A stretch of DNA of 64,000 bases, taken from Oleidesulfovibrio sp047973035. GTDB taxonomy: Bacteria > Desulfobacterota > Desulfovibrionia > Desulfovibrionales > Desulfovibrionaceae. Every line of letters starts with the position of its first letter. The stretch's first letter is position 1. The position numbers and the translations under genes were made by a program. The notes beneath the pieces were generated by a model that was not told the DNA's origin, did not search any database, and saw only the letters and a program-made list of their open reading frames with translations. This document shows, one piece after another, positions 1 to 8,118 of this stretch. Location: the NCBI RefSeq assembly GCF_047973035.1, contig NZ_JBKEBF010000032.1, positions 62,001 to 126,000 of the forward strand, read 5' to 3'.

Positions 1-967
1 CGGTCCACACAGCCTGAATGGCTTCCCAGAAGTTGCTGGGGGCGTGGGCGGGAACGCGGGCGTTGACTTCAGATATCTTGATCAGTTCAGCCTTGCGCTT
101 GGGATCGGTTTCCCTTGCAGCCAGATCGGCAGCATAAGCGGACAGGCGCTTAGCGTAGATCATCACGCCTTCTGCAGTCTCAATGACGGACTTGTAGAAG
201 TAGATTTTGTCGATGTCGTCGGGGTTTGCGTAGTCCAGATGCTCCAGCTTTTCGCGGGCTTCGGCCTGAATATCCAGCATACCCTTTTTCATCAGGATAA
301 CGTCGTAACCGGGGTTGGAGTCACCACCGCCGTTCACAGCGTGGTAAGAGCAGTCGGATACGTAGGATTCACCGGACATTTCCCACAGACCGGCTTCGCG
401 GTACTGGCCTTCGCAGAATTCGTCCACGGACTTGTTCTGCCAGAAGGGGAAAATCTCGTCGCGCAGGATCTTTTTGTCTTCTTCAGAAATGTAGAAGGGG
501 TCCTGAGGACGGGTTCCGATGGTCTCCATTTCATCTTGCAGCCATCGCCATGCGATGTCAGGCGCAAAAGCGCCCGCACGCGGTGCGCCGTTGGGAGAAC
601 CGACGATCAGCTCGTGGTCCTGAATCACCAGCGGAGCATTTTCGCAGCAGTAGCGGAAGGTCTTTGCGCGCAAGAGCGGCTTGGGCAGACCGGGAAATTC
701 CTTTGCAAGCTTGGTAATGGCGCGAGCACGGTGAATTGTGATGCTGGGCACCTGCTTGAGGAAGTTCTCCTTCAGCTTGACGTGACGGGGGGTCGGGCCG
801 TCGGGAATACCGGGACCGCCCTCGGTTGCCACGTAAGAAACAGTTGCAGGCTTGCTGAAGACTTCGGCGGAAACGCCTTCGAAAATCTTCTTCAGCGAAG
901 CGCGCTCTTCAGCTGTGAGGTTTTTGGTCGCTTCTGCGAGTTTATTCGAAAAATCTTGGAGATCCAT
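1..967 (-). CDS. cutC: Choline trimethylamine-lyase CutC, N-terminal part (cut by window edge)
   Basis: Glycyl radical enzyme that cleaves choline to trimethylamine and acetaldehyde inside a bacterial microcompartment. Only the first 322 residues are here; the radical Gly loop and catalytic Cys lie outside the window. The protein begins MDLQDFSNKLAEATKNL and carries the family stretches RAKTFRYCCE and CSYHAVNGGGDSNPGYDV. Tyr208 and Asp216, which contact choline in the D. alaskensis enzyme, fall at exactly the same numbers, so the start at 967 is well supported; a GGGAGG ribosome site lies 6 bases upstream. An ATG two codons earlier (973) is possible. It is the third gene of the minus-strand cut operon, 29 bases after the aldehyde dehydrogenase gene. 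The family call is very secure; the activase CutD is expected beyond the window edge. Confidence 0.96.
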   Translation of the reverse strand, partial: MDLQDFSNKLAEATKNLTAEERASLKKIFEGVSAEVFSKPATVSYVATEGGPGIPDGPTPRHVKLKENFLKQVPSITIHRARAITKLAKEFPGLPKPLLRAKTFRYCCENAPLVIQDHELIVGSPNGAPRAGAFAPDIAWRWLQDEMETIGTRPQDPFYISEEDKKILRDEIFPFWQNKSVDEFCEGQYREAGLWEMSGESYVSDCSYHAVNGGGDSNPGYDVILMKKGMLDIQAEAREKLEHLDYANPDDIDKIYFYKSVIETAEGVMIYAKRLSAYAADLAARETDPKRKAELIKISEVNARVPAHAPSNFWEAIQAVWT

Positions 968-996
968 ATGCATCCTCCCTTAACGGATAATTTTCA

Positions 997-2502
997 TCAT
1001 CTGTCTGTATCGCGGCCCATGGCTTCGATGACTTCCGTCAGAATCCGCTGGAGCGCATACATTTGCTGAGATTGGGTATCGTGAGTGTGCTTGCCGTCTT
1101 GCTGAGCGGCCTGCGGAACTGCACAAGGTGCGGCCGCAATGCCGCTGTGATGCCTGACGCCGTAGCCGACTTTACGTCTGTAGATAAGGTTCATCGGAGA
1201 GACGTTGTCGGCTGTGATGCCCTGCCCTGCGGAACCGCTCCCCAACGTCACAGAGGGGAAAAGGTTGGTGGTCACACCCAACCCGCCGAAGGTAGCGGGA
1301 GTGTTCACCAGCAGCCGGCCCACAGGTTTTTTGAGGGCAAACTGCAGAATGACGTCTTCATCACGGGAATGAATCACAAGGGTGTGGGCTTTACGCTCAT
1401 GAAGAAGCAGTTCGATGCACTTTTCGCAGGCATGCATCCAGTCATCTTCAACGTAATAGGCAAGGACGGGAGAGAGCAGTTCCCGCGAGTACGGGTCTGT
1501 CTCGGAAACGTATTTGCGTTCTGCGATCAGCACCTTCACACCGGAAGGCACACTGAAGCCTGCCCTGCGCGCAAGAACGTCTGCGGACACACCTATCATG
1601 CCCGCCTTGTGGCGCCCGTCTGCACAGAAAAGCATATCCGCAAGTCGCAGAGACTCTTCTTCAGACATGAAGTAGGCACCGTTATCCTGCAAGACGCGCC
1701 GCACATCCTGAGCGATACAGGCATCGACAACGATGGACTGCTCGGCTGAAGGGGCGATACCGTTGTCAAAGGTCTTGCTGCTGATAATATCATTAACCGC
1801 CTGACGGACATCTGCGGAGCGCTCGATGAATGCAGGGCCGTGACCGGTGCCGCCGTAAATGACGGGCTTGCCGCTACAGCGGGCAGCCTTGATCATGCCG
1901 GGTACACCCGAAAGCATGATAAGCGCCGTGCACGCATGATTCATCAATTCCGCGGTGCCGCTTTTGGTCACCGTGGTCATGTACGACAGACACCCTTCCG
2001 GCAGGCCGTGTGCATGTGCAGCTTCGATCATAATGTCGAGAGCGGCGGCAATGCTTTTTGCGGCACGCGGATGGGGAGAAAAGACGATGGCATTACCGGA
2101 TTTGATGGCAATCAGCGTCTTGTAAATGGTTGTTGAAACAGGGCTTGTGGCAGGACACAGAGCGGCAATGACACCCATGGGCACACCGATGTCCATGGTG
2201 TGTTTGTGCTCATCACGGTCAATGACGCCGACACAGCGCATGCCGCGCAGTTTTTCGCGTACCTGACAGCACACAAAGCGGTTTTTCACCTGCTTGTCTG
2301 TGCGATTGCCGTAGTCAGTCTCTTCATGAGACATCGCGGCAAGCGCCTCTGCCTGTTGCCCGACTGCTTCGGCTACGGCCTCGACGATCTCATCCAGCTT
2401 TTCCTGCGGGAACGCAGCAAACGTACGCTGAGCGCGCCCTGCATTTTCCGCCAGAATTCTGGCTTCCTGTATGGAGAGAAGATCGTTATCGACTATCATC
2501 AT
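997..2502 (-). CDS. Microcompartment aldehyde dehydrogenase homologue lacking the catalytic Cys
   Basis: Acetaldehyde/aldehyde dehydrogenase (CoA-acylating, EutE/AdhE-like subgroup) of 501 residues between a BMC shell gene and cutC. In a choline microcompartment such an enzyme turns acetaldehyde into acetyl-CoA. The fold is well conserved: CPATSPVSTTIYKTL near 116-130, a nucleotide loop around 211-225, and SSKTFDNG at 241-248. Where active relatives read NG-x-I-C-A-S-EQ, this protein reads NGIAPSAEQ, so the nucleophilic Cys is replaced (Pro251 or a neighbour). The codons there are clean and in frame. The C-terminus has a flexible Ala/Gln/His-rich linker followed by a short amphipathic helix (about 478-494, QMYALQRILTEVIEAMG), as expected for an encapsulation peptide. 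It may be structural, regulatory or catalytically dead; a second, active dehydrogenase is usual in these loci but is not in view. ATG at 2502 follows an AAGGGG site. Confidence 0.9.
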   Translation of the reverse strand: MMIVDNDLLSIQEARILAENAGRAQRTFAAFPQEKLDEIVEAVAEAVGQQAEALAAMSHEETDYGNRTDKQVKNRFVCCQVREKLRGMRCVGVIDRDEHKHTMDIGVPMGVIAALCPATSPVSTTIYKTLIAIKSGNAIVFSPHPRAAKSIAAALDIMIEAAHAHGLPEGCLSYMTTVTKSGTAELMNHACTALIMLSGVPGMIKAARCSGKPVIYGGTGHGPAFIERSADVRQAVNDIISSKTFDNGIAPSAEQSIVVDACIAQDVRRVLQDNGAYFMSEEESLRLADMLFCADGRHKAGMIGVSADVLARRAGFSVPSGVKVLIAERKYVSETDPYSRELLSPVLAYYVEDDWMHACEKCIELLLHERKAHTLVIHSRDEDVILQFALKKPVGRLLVNTPATFGGLGVTTNLFPSVTLGSGSAGQGITADNVSPMNLIYRRKVGYGVRHHSGIAAAPCAVPQAAQQDGKHTHDTQSQQMYALQRILTEVIEAMGRDTDR

Positions 2503-2578
2503 CTACCCCTTTGCCGTTCCTGTGTCCGAACCGGAATCCGGTGCCTTATCCTCTGCCTGCTTCCCGACCACCGCACGG

Positions 2579-3208
2579 CTAGGGCAGCAGGTTCTCAAGA
2601 GCGTAACGCTTGGTGATCTTCGCCACGTCAGGATGCGGAGTAGGAATAACCACAGAGCTGTAAACCTCTGCGCCCATTTCCTGCACGGCCTTTACGCCGG
2701 ATTCCACAGCAGCCTGACAAGCGGCCACATCACCCTGAATCAGCACGGAAATGTAACCGGAAGCCACGTTTTCGTAACCGATCAGCTCGACGTCTGCGGT
2801 TTTAAGCATTGCGTCTGCAGCTTCGAGCACGTATACGATTCCGAACGTTTCGATGAGGCCCATGGCCTTGGGACGTTCGCCGCTTGCGGGCTCGTCAGAG
2901 TCGTCGGTGATGGCGTGTACGGAAACAATATCGCCGATAGGCTTGATAGGACGGGGCATCACGTTGTGAGCAGTAAGCTTGCCGATTTTGCCGGCTGCTA
3001 CAGAACCTGCGTCAACGGAGGCCTGAACCGCAGCTACATCGCCTTTAACCATAACGGTTACCAGCGTGGAGCCCACGTTTTCATAAGAAATAAGTTGCAC
3101 ATTGGCTGCCTTAAGCATGCTGTCAGCGCCGTAGATGGCAGGAACCATACCGAGAGTCTCGATCAGTCCCAGCGCCTCTTCCCCTTGATACCTGATGTAT
3201 TCACCCAT
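2579..3208 (-). CDS. Tandem-domain BMC microcompartment shell protein
   Basis: Shell protein of 209 residues made of two fused BMC domains. The first runs about 11-95 (ALGLIETLGMVPAIYGADSM, then VMVKGDVAAVQASVDAG). The second runs about 113-200 (AMGLIETFGIVYVLEAADAM, then VLIQGDVAACQAAVESG). A linker rich in Asp, Ser and Glu joins them. Such BMC-T proteins form pseudohexameric trimers with a wider central pore than single-domain shell proteins, which suits passage of cofactors or substrates. It is the first gene of the minus-strand cut operon, about 75 bases upstream of the aldehyde dehydrogenase and downstream of a MerR-type promoter. The family is certain; whether it is permuted or gated cannot be told by eye. 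Confidence 0.95.
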   Translation of the reverse strand: MGEYIRYQGEEALGLIETLGMVPAIYGADSMLKAANVQLISYENVGSTLVTVMVKGDVAAVQASVDAGSVAAGKIGKLTAHNVMPRPIKPIGDIVSVHAITDDSDEPASGERPKAMGLIETFGIVYVLEAADAMLKTADVELIGYENVASGYISVLIQGDVAACQAAVESGVKAVQEMGAEVYSSVVIPTPHPDVAKITKRYALENLLP

Positions 3209-3287
3209 ACCGCTGCTCCCTCATTCGTTGCTGTAAATCCACCCTTCGGGTCCATCCCCTCCGGTCTACTTTTCCCAGGTTGAATAA

Positions 3288-3319
3288 AGCGTAGCCCTTC
3301 CCCCGAAGGGGAAAGTCAA
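3288..3319 (-). promoter_or_regulatory. MerR-type promoter/operator of the cut operon
   Basis: Read on the minus strand, a TTGACT -35 box (3319-3314) is followed by a 20-base spacer and a poor -10 (TACGCT, 3293-3288). The spacer holds an inverted repeat with perfect 6-base arms TTCCCC/GGGGAA (3298-3313). Long spacers with a dyad inside are the hallmark of promoters that a MerR-family activator untwists. The same arms occur in the promoter facing the transporter gene. Binding by the MerR gene at 5783 is inferred. Confidence 0.72.
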
Positions 3320-4014
3320 CACCCTTTTGAAAAAAGTTTGCGAAAAATATAACAAAGCTTGTTTATTCACATTTCCCCTCCAGAGGCTGAAATTACTAAC
3401 CATAACAAGGCCGAAAAAGGCATTTCCTGCGTGTCTGACCAACCTGTACACGCCAGAAAACCTCCTCCCGAAGGTAACTCCTTAAGGGGAGAGTTGATGT
3501 GTGGGAAGGATGTAGTGAAGGTAAAGAAGCAAGCACACAGCCTGTTACTTTAACAGACTAAAACTGTGTGCTCGGTGTTGTTTTCCGGCTGGTGGAAATA
3601 TCTTCGGACGAGACAAAAGAAGCTTGGCCATTACGTTTTGAAGGAATGGAAAAAACACTAAAACAGCAAATTATAAAAGTGAGTACCACACAACACTAAA
3701 ACGCGACTGCATTCAGCATTCACAACTGCCTGAATCGGCACCAAAAAGTAATCTGCAATCAAAAAAATGCACAGAACGACAACCCGTTATAAGCACCAGC
3801 AACTATCGCTGCGCTATTCAAACAGAAAATGAAAAATCGAATCATGAACTGCCGGCTAGAGCTTCCGGTGGGAGGAAGGTTGAGTTGGTTGAATGTACAA
3901 CCAAGATATTTTTTTCACAATTATTTAACAAAAACTTACACATATAAAAACAGCGGGTTACACCTCAAAGACGCACCGTTAAACTCCACATTGCCCCTAA
4001 CGAGCATTTTCGCG

Positions 4015-4045
4015 TTGACCTTCCCCTTAAGGGGAATGCTAAACA
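4015..4045 (+). promoter_or_regulatory. MerR-type promoter/operator of the DMT transporter operon
   Basis: TTGACC (-35, 4015-4020), a 19-base spacer, then TAAACA (-10, 4040-4045). The spacer contains a perfect 16-base palindrome TTCCCCTTAAGGGGAA at 4021-4036. The architecture matches MerR-activated promoters and the arms match the divergent cut promoter at 3288-3319. It lies 95 bases upstream of the permease start. A weaker related box (CTCCTTAAGGGGAG) lies between them at 3478-3491 with no clear promoter. The rest of 3320-4014 shows no credible gene. Confidence 0.75.
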
Positions 4046-4140
4046 GATAATAGGAGTACCTTGCTTGAGCGGAGACTCACGCAAGGGTCTGATTAGGATG
4101 GAGTTTTTATAAAGACCAACCAAGGTGCAAGGAGAAACTA

Positions 4141-5217
4141 ATGGGGCAAACAGCAGTAATGACTAACCCGGCAGCGCTGACTGCCAAACACAAACTGGCG
4201 ACTGACTTCCGCCGCAAGGGCATCATCATCGCCCTGCTTTCCGGTCTGTTGTACGGTTTTTATACCGCATTCATGACCCTGGGCATGTCCACCGGCGTAT
4301 GGGTAGAATGGTACGGTGAAAACTCCGGCCTTTCCGCTTTTGCCGTAATGTACCTGCTCGCCGCACTCGGTGCTGCCGTAACTGACAGCTCCAGCGCTCT
4401 CTGGGCCATGAGCATTGCGGGCATCCGCGGCCGTTTCAGCGACTTTTTGCGCTGCATCAAAACCAAACCCGGCATGGTAATGGTAGCCGCTGCCATCATC
4501 GGCGGCCCTCTGGCCAGCACAGCCTACGTTGTAGGCCTGCAGCAGGCTGGCTCCATTGTCGTTCCCATCAGCGCACTATGCCCTGCCATCGGCGCTATCC
4601 TCGGCCGCGTTCTCTTTAAGCAGGAACTCAATGCCCGCATGATGATGGGTATCACCATCTGCTTTGCAGCCAGCGCCATGATCGGCAGCACCGGCATGGG
4701 TGCAGAAGCACCGCCCAGCCTGCTTACCGGTATTTTCTTCGGCTTTATCGCCGCTCTTTGCTGGGGTATCGAAGGCTGCGTATGCGGTTACGGCACTTCC
4801 ATGATCGACCCTGAAATCGGCATCACCATCCGTCAGGTGACCTCCGGTCTTTCCAACCTGATCATCCTGGTGCCCCTGTTCAGCATGATTTCCGACATCA
4901 ACCCCGTGACCATGGTTGCCACCGCCTTCGGTGACGGCACTTCCATGATCTGGTTTGCCTGCGCCGGTCTTAGCGCATACCTGACCTTCATGTTCTGGTA
5001 CAAGGGTAACGCAATGTGCGGTGCTGCTCTGGGCATGGCTTGCAACGGCACCTTCTCTTTCTGGGGCCCCTTCTGCTGCTGGATCATTCTCGGCGTTGCT
5101 TTCGGCCTTGACGGCTGGTCCATGCCCCCCATCGCATGGGCTGCTGCAGTCGTAATGGTTGCCGGTATCTTCCTCATTTCCATGAACCCCATGGACCTGC
5201 TGAAAAAAAGGAACTAA
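4141..5217 (+). CDS. DMT-superfamily permease, probable choline or quaternary-amine transporter
   Basis: Inner-membrane protein of 358 residues with about ten hydrophobic helices and an internal EamA-type repeat (helices start near 27, 67, 110, 137, 168, 195, 229, 262, 292 and 328). It resembles the LicB-like branch of the drug/metabolite transporter superfamily, some of which import choline. Placement beside cutC and under a promoter with the same operator suggests it brings choline into the cell; this is inference from context, and export of an amine remains possible. A strong AAGGAG site precedes the ATG. The stop is followed after 4 bases by the next gene, so the two are co-translated or tightly coupled. 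Confidence 0.8.
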   Translation: MGQTAVMTNPAALTAKHKLATDFRRKGIIIALLSGLLYGFYTAFMTLGMSTGVWVEWYGENSGLSAFAVMYLLAALGAAVTDSSSALWAMSIAGIRGRFSDFLRCIKTKPGMVMVAAAIIGGPLASTAYVVGLQQAGSIVVPISALCPAIGAILGRVLFKQELNARMMMGITICFAASAMIGSTGMGAEAPPSLLTGIFFGFIAALCWGIEGCVCGYGTSMIDPEIGITIRQVTSGLSNLIILVPLFSMISDINPVTMVATAFGDGTSMIWFACAGLSAYLTFMFWYKGNAMCGAALGMACNGTFSFWGPFCCWIILGVAFGLDGWSMPPIAWAAAVVMVAGIFLISMNPMDLLKKRN

Positions 5218-5221
5218 CCAT

Positions 5222-5488
5222 ATGAAGCCGCTTAACTACGCTATCCTGAAGCATTTCACCAAAGTTGAAGAAGCCAGCGCATGCGAAGTAATGGAAGCCC
5301 TGAAAGACCAGTACGGTCACTTTAAAGCTTTCAAAAAAGACTCCATCCTCAGCGCACTGATGACTGCAGAAGCCAACGGCCTTCTGGAAGAATCCCGCTT
5401 TGACATGGACGGCAGAAACGAACTGCGGGTGTACTTCCGTGCTCACGCCGAAGGCGCTGACACTATCAACCGCTACATCAAAGACTAA
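5222..5488 (+). CDS. Small protein of unknown function, winged-helix-like
   Basis: 88-residue soluble protein (MKPLNYAILKHFTKVEEAS), no signal peptide or membrane segment. The pattern of a short N-terminal helix, a helix-turn-helix-like stretch around 8-50 (ILKHFT, ASACEVMEALKDQYG, KKDSILSALMTAEANGLLEE) and a following beta-like segment (RNELRVYFRA) suggests a small winged-helix fold, but I recognise no named family. It starts 4 bases after the permease stop, with a ribosome site inside the end of that gene, so it is part of the same transcription unit. A role in sensing or regulating choline uptake is possible but unproven. Confidence 0.8.
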   Translation: MKPLNYAILKHFTKVEEASACEVMEALKDQYGHFKAFKKDSILSALMTAEANGLLEESRFDMDGRNELRVYFRAHAEGADTINRYIKD

Positions 5489-5513
5489 TATCGCAGGCTG
5501 TTGTCTGTATAAC

Positions 5514-5549
5514 GGGGATGCCCACCGGGCATCCCCGGATTTTTCTTTT
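5514..5549 (+). terminator. Rho-independent terminator of the permease operon
   Basis: Stem GGGGATGCCC (5514-5523), loop ACC, stem GGGCATCCCC (5527-5536), then GGATTTTTCTTTT. It closes the two-gene transporter unit and separates it from the regulator. Confidence 0.88.
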
Positions 5550-5708
5550 GCAGGCCTGCGCTACAATAAGCAGGCTCTTGTTTCATTTCTGACGGCTTCT
5601 ATGTGAGAATAAGGAAGAGTTGCCGACAGGCACCATAATGGAAGCTGTCTGAACGCGAGTTTTCGTACTGAGCACAAAGGTTGTAACAGCTGCTGTCATC
5701 CGTCCCCA

Positions 5709-5727
5709 TATGCAGGTATACTGCATA
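5709..5727. promoter_or_regulatory. Inverted repeat upstream of the MerR gene
   Basis: TATGCAG, spacer GTATA, CTGCATA: perfect 7-base arms about 55 bases before the regulator start. It differs from the TTCCCC/GGGGAA operator, so if it is an operator it may bind another factor or mark autoregulation. Function is inferred from position only. Confidence 0.35.
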
Positions 5728-5782
5728 GTGATGACACCGTTGTATTCGGGCAGGATGCACCTTTGTGAAAGGAGAAAAGGCT

Positions 5783-6637
5783 GTGAAGCAACAGAACAGA
5801 TATTCCATCGGCGATGTAAGCCAGATTTGCAATATTTCCAAAAAAGCGCTTCGCTATTACGACAAAATAGGCCTTATCACGTCGCAGCGGCAGGACTATA
5901 ACAACTACCGCTACTATACGCAGGAATCCCTACTGGCTGTGCCCGTCATCAAATATTACAAACAGATGGGCTTTAAGCTGGAAGAAATGCGTGAATTTAT
6001 TGAGGGCAACACGGCCAATGTATACCGTGCCATCAGAAATTCGTTTCTTACCAAAATTAAAGAACTGGAAGAAGAACAGGAAGAAATCCGCCGCAAATAC
6101 ATTTCGGTGAAAGACTGGCATGACCTTATTCTGGAAGCGGAAATGGTCATCGACAACAATATTCAGGAAGTCTCCATCAAGTATGTGGAACCTTCCAGCT
6201 ACCTGTTTTTAAACCAGCACTACGACGCCAATATCAAGGCGGCCATTATCAATATCGACTTCACAAACTTTGTCGAAAGTCTGGCCAATGAAATTACCGG
6301 TCCCGTCATTCTGAACTTCCCTTCACACGAAGCAAGAATGAAAGACAAGGAGCAAGACATCAGGATCATCCAGAAAACCCTGATGCCCTGCACAGACGAA
6401 CACACCACGATTATCGGGGGCCACATGATGGTGTCGTGCTACCACATCGGACCGCACGAAACCATCGGTGAAACCTACAAAAAAATCCGCCGCTGGGCTC
6501 GCCATCACGGATACTCTATCGGTGACGAATCGTATGAGCGCTATGTGACTGATTACTGGACAACCAGAAACGACGCAAAATTCGTCACAGAAGTAATGCT
6601 CAAAGCTTCTCGCCAGACAGCTGTTATCTCGGATTAA
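5783..6637 (+). CDS. MerR-family transcriptional regulator of the choline (cut) locus
   Basis: Regulator of 284 residues. N-terminal MerR winged helix (about 5-75): YSIGDVSQICNISKKALRYY, then NYRYYTQESL and MGFKLEEMREFIEG. A coiled-coil helix follows at about 90-120 (KIKELEEEQEEIRRKY). The C-terminal domain resembles a GyrI-like/BmrR effector-binding domain (HTTIIGGHMMVSCYHIGPHE near 205-230), so it probably binds a small amphipathic or cationic ligand. I chose GTG at 5783 because GGAG lies 8 bases upstream; a GTG at 5765 would add six residues with no ribosome site. It sits beside two promoters with MerR architecture, so choline-responsive activation of the permease and cut operons is a reasonable inference. 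Confidence 0.92.
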   Translation: MKQQNRYSIGDVSQICNISKKALRYYDKIGLITSQRQDYNNYRYYTQESLLAVPVIKYYKQMGFKLEEMREFIEGNTANVYRAIRNSFLTKIKELEEEQEEIRRKYISVKDWHDLILEAEMVIDNNIQEVSIKYVEPSSYLFLNQHYDANIKAAIINIDFTNFVESLANEITGPVILNFPSHEARMKDKEQDIRIIQKTLMPCTDEHTTIIGGHMMVSCYHIGPHETIGETYKKIRRWARHHGYSIGDESYERYVTDYWTTRNDAKFVTEVMLKASRQTAVISD

Positions 6638-6670
6638 CAAATCCACGCTTTTCAGCGGCTCACATTTCCG

Positions 6671-6711
6671 CCTGATCCGGTACTTTTTCGATACCGGATC
6701 AGGCTTTTTTT
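6671..6711 (+). terminator. Rho-independent terminator after the MerR gene
   Basis: Perfect 12-base stem CCTGATCCGGTA (6671-6682) / TACCGGATCAGG (6692-6703) followed by a run of seven T. The following stretch to 7087 is AT-rich leader sequence with no supported gene. Confidence 0.93.
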
Positions 6712-7087
6712 ATGCACTACCAAATGTGCGCACTTTCAAGTTTCAATAAAACTTTCGTCCATAACAGCCTTATTTTTCTGATACACCCTACTGGCCATAG
6801 AGGGACCTCCGACCTATATCCAAGAATTTTTGTATGTAATAATAATTTACTACGATTATACATACACTAAAGAATGTATAATGCTATTCAGACACAGCAC
6901 ATCAACTACAGATTCCACGTTTACAAGCTGCAAGCTAATCAGGTATGCAGCACCCGATAACCTCTCCAAAGCACAAACAACATGCAAATCTCCTTACTTT
7001 TCCCCAAAGTTTTCCAACGGTTTTTATGATCATTGGCTATATAAGGGATGCTAAGGAGCACGATTTCGGGTACTTCGAGGAACAACA

Positions 7088-8107
7088 ATGCACCTGCTTA
7101 TTCCCGCATACAATCCATCGCCCACCTTACCTGCAGTGGTTACACAAATTATTACAGAAAATATTTTTTCCGGCGTACTTGTTGTCAATGATGGCAGCTC
7201 TGCCGATTGTAATCATATATTCGCTGCCATTGAGGCTCTGCCTTCAGTAACCGTGCTGTACCATAAGCAAAACAAAGGGAAAGGGGCAGCGCTCAAAACC
7301 GGATTGCGTGCTGCACAGGAAAATGGCGAAACAATCGGCGTTGTCACAGCAGATGCTGACGGGCAGCACGCGGTATACGACATAGTACAGACCGCCAAGG
7401 CACTGGCTACACATCGTAACCATCTTATTTTAGGTGTCCGCAATTTTGGTAACAACGTTCCCTTGCGGAGTAAGCTGGGGAATATAGTAACCCGCAATTT
7501 AATGCGCTTTCTGACAGGGCAGGCTGTTACCGATACCCAGACAGGACTACGCGGCATTCCGGCAGGTTTCATCCCGCAGCTTCTCCTGTCAGATGCAAAA
7601 GGATATGAATTTGAAATGGACATGCTCATCCAGAGCAAGGGACGCTATTCCATTGTCGAGGTACCAATACAAACCATTTACATCGACGGGAACGCCACAT
7701 CACATTTCAACCCCATCATGGACTCTATGCGCATCTACCTTGTGATGCTCCGGTTCGTATTTTCATCCATGCTTTCCGCAGTGGTGGACAATCTGCTCTT
7801 TGCCATCGTTTTTTTATTCTGGCCCAATATCGCAGGCAGTCAGATTGTCGGCAGACTAGGTTCACTATGCCTTAATTACATCCTTAATCGTAATACTGTG
7901 TTTCGCAGTAACGATAACGTTCTTTCCTCCATTCCAAAGTATCTTGCGCTCGTTCTCTTTTCCGGAGTTATCAGCTACCTGCTGATCAGGGCCATGCATG
8001 CAGCAGGCATAGATGTCATCATAGCTAAACTGATTGCTGAAACCTTCCTGTTTTTCTTCAACTTTGTCGTACAGCGCTCATTTATTTTTAAATTCTCTGC
8101 ATCCTAG
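7088..8107 (+). CDS. GT2 glycosyltransferase fused to a GtrA-like membrane domain
   Basis: 339-residue membrane-anchored enzyme. Residues 1-about 215 form a GT-A family 2 domain: MHLLIPAYNPSPTLPAVV, VVNDGSSADCN (nucleotide-sugar site), KQNKGKGAALKTGL, then the DxD-type VTADADGQHA and TDTQTGLRGIP, typical of polyprenyl/dolichyl-phosphate sugar transferases. Residues about 220-339 hold four membrane helices like GtrA flippase-type proteins (NYILNRNTVFRS, FFNFVVQRSFIFKF). It probably charges undecaprenyl phosphate with a sugar and may also flip it. The gene is followed after 11 bases by a large membrane protein, a likely GT-C acceptor enzyme. A GAGG site precedes the ATG. Confidence 0.92.
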   Translation: MHLLIPAYNPSPTLPAVVTQIITENIFSGVLVVNDGSSADCNHIFAAIEALPSVTVLYHKQNKGKGAALKTGLRAAQENGETIGVVTADADGQHAVYDIVQTAKALATHRNHLILGVRNFGNNVPLRSKLGNIVTRNLMRFLTGQAVTDTQTGLRGIPAGFIPQLLLSDAKGYEFEMDMLIQSKGRYSIVEVPIQTIYIDGNATSHFNPIMDSMRIYLVMLRFVFSSMLSAVVDNLLFAIVFLFWPNIAGSQIVGRLGSLCLNYILNRNTVFRSNDNVLSSIPKYLALVLFSGVISYLLIRAMHAAGIDVIIAKLIAETFLFFFNFVVQRSFIFKFSAS

Positions 8108-8118
8108 GCGAGATAGTT

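Noticed and set aside
44..1069. 341-residue open frame on the plus strand opposite cutC
   Set aside because: It is the antisense shadow of cutC, whose minus-strand translation matches CutC residue by residue.
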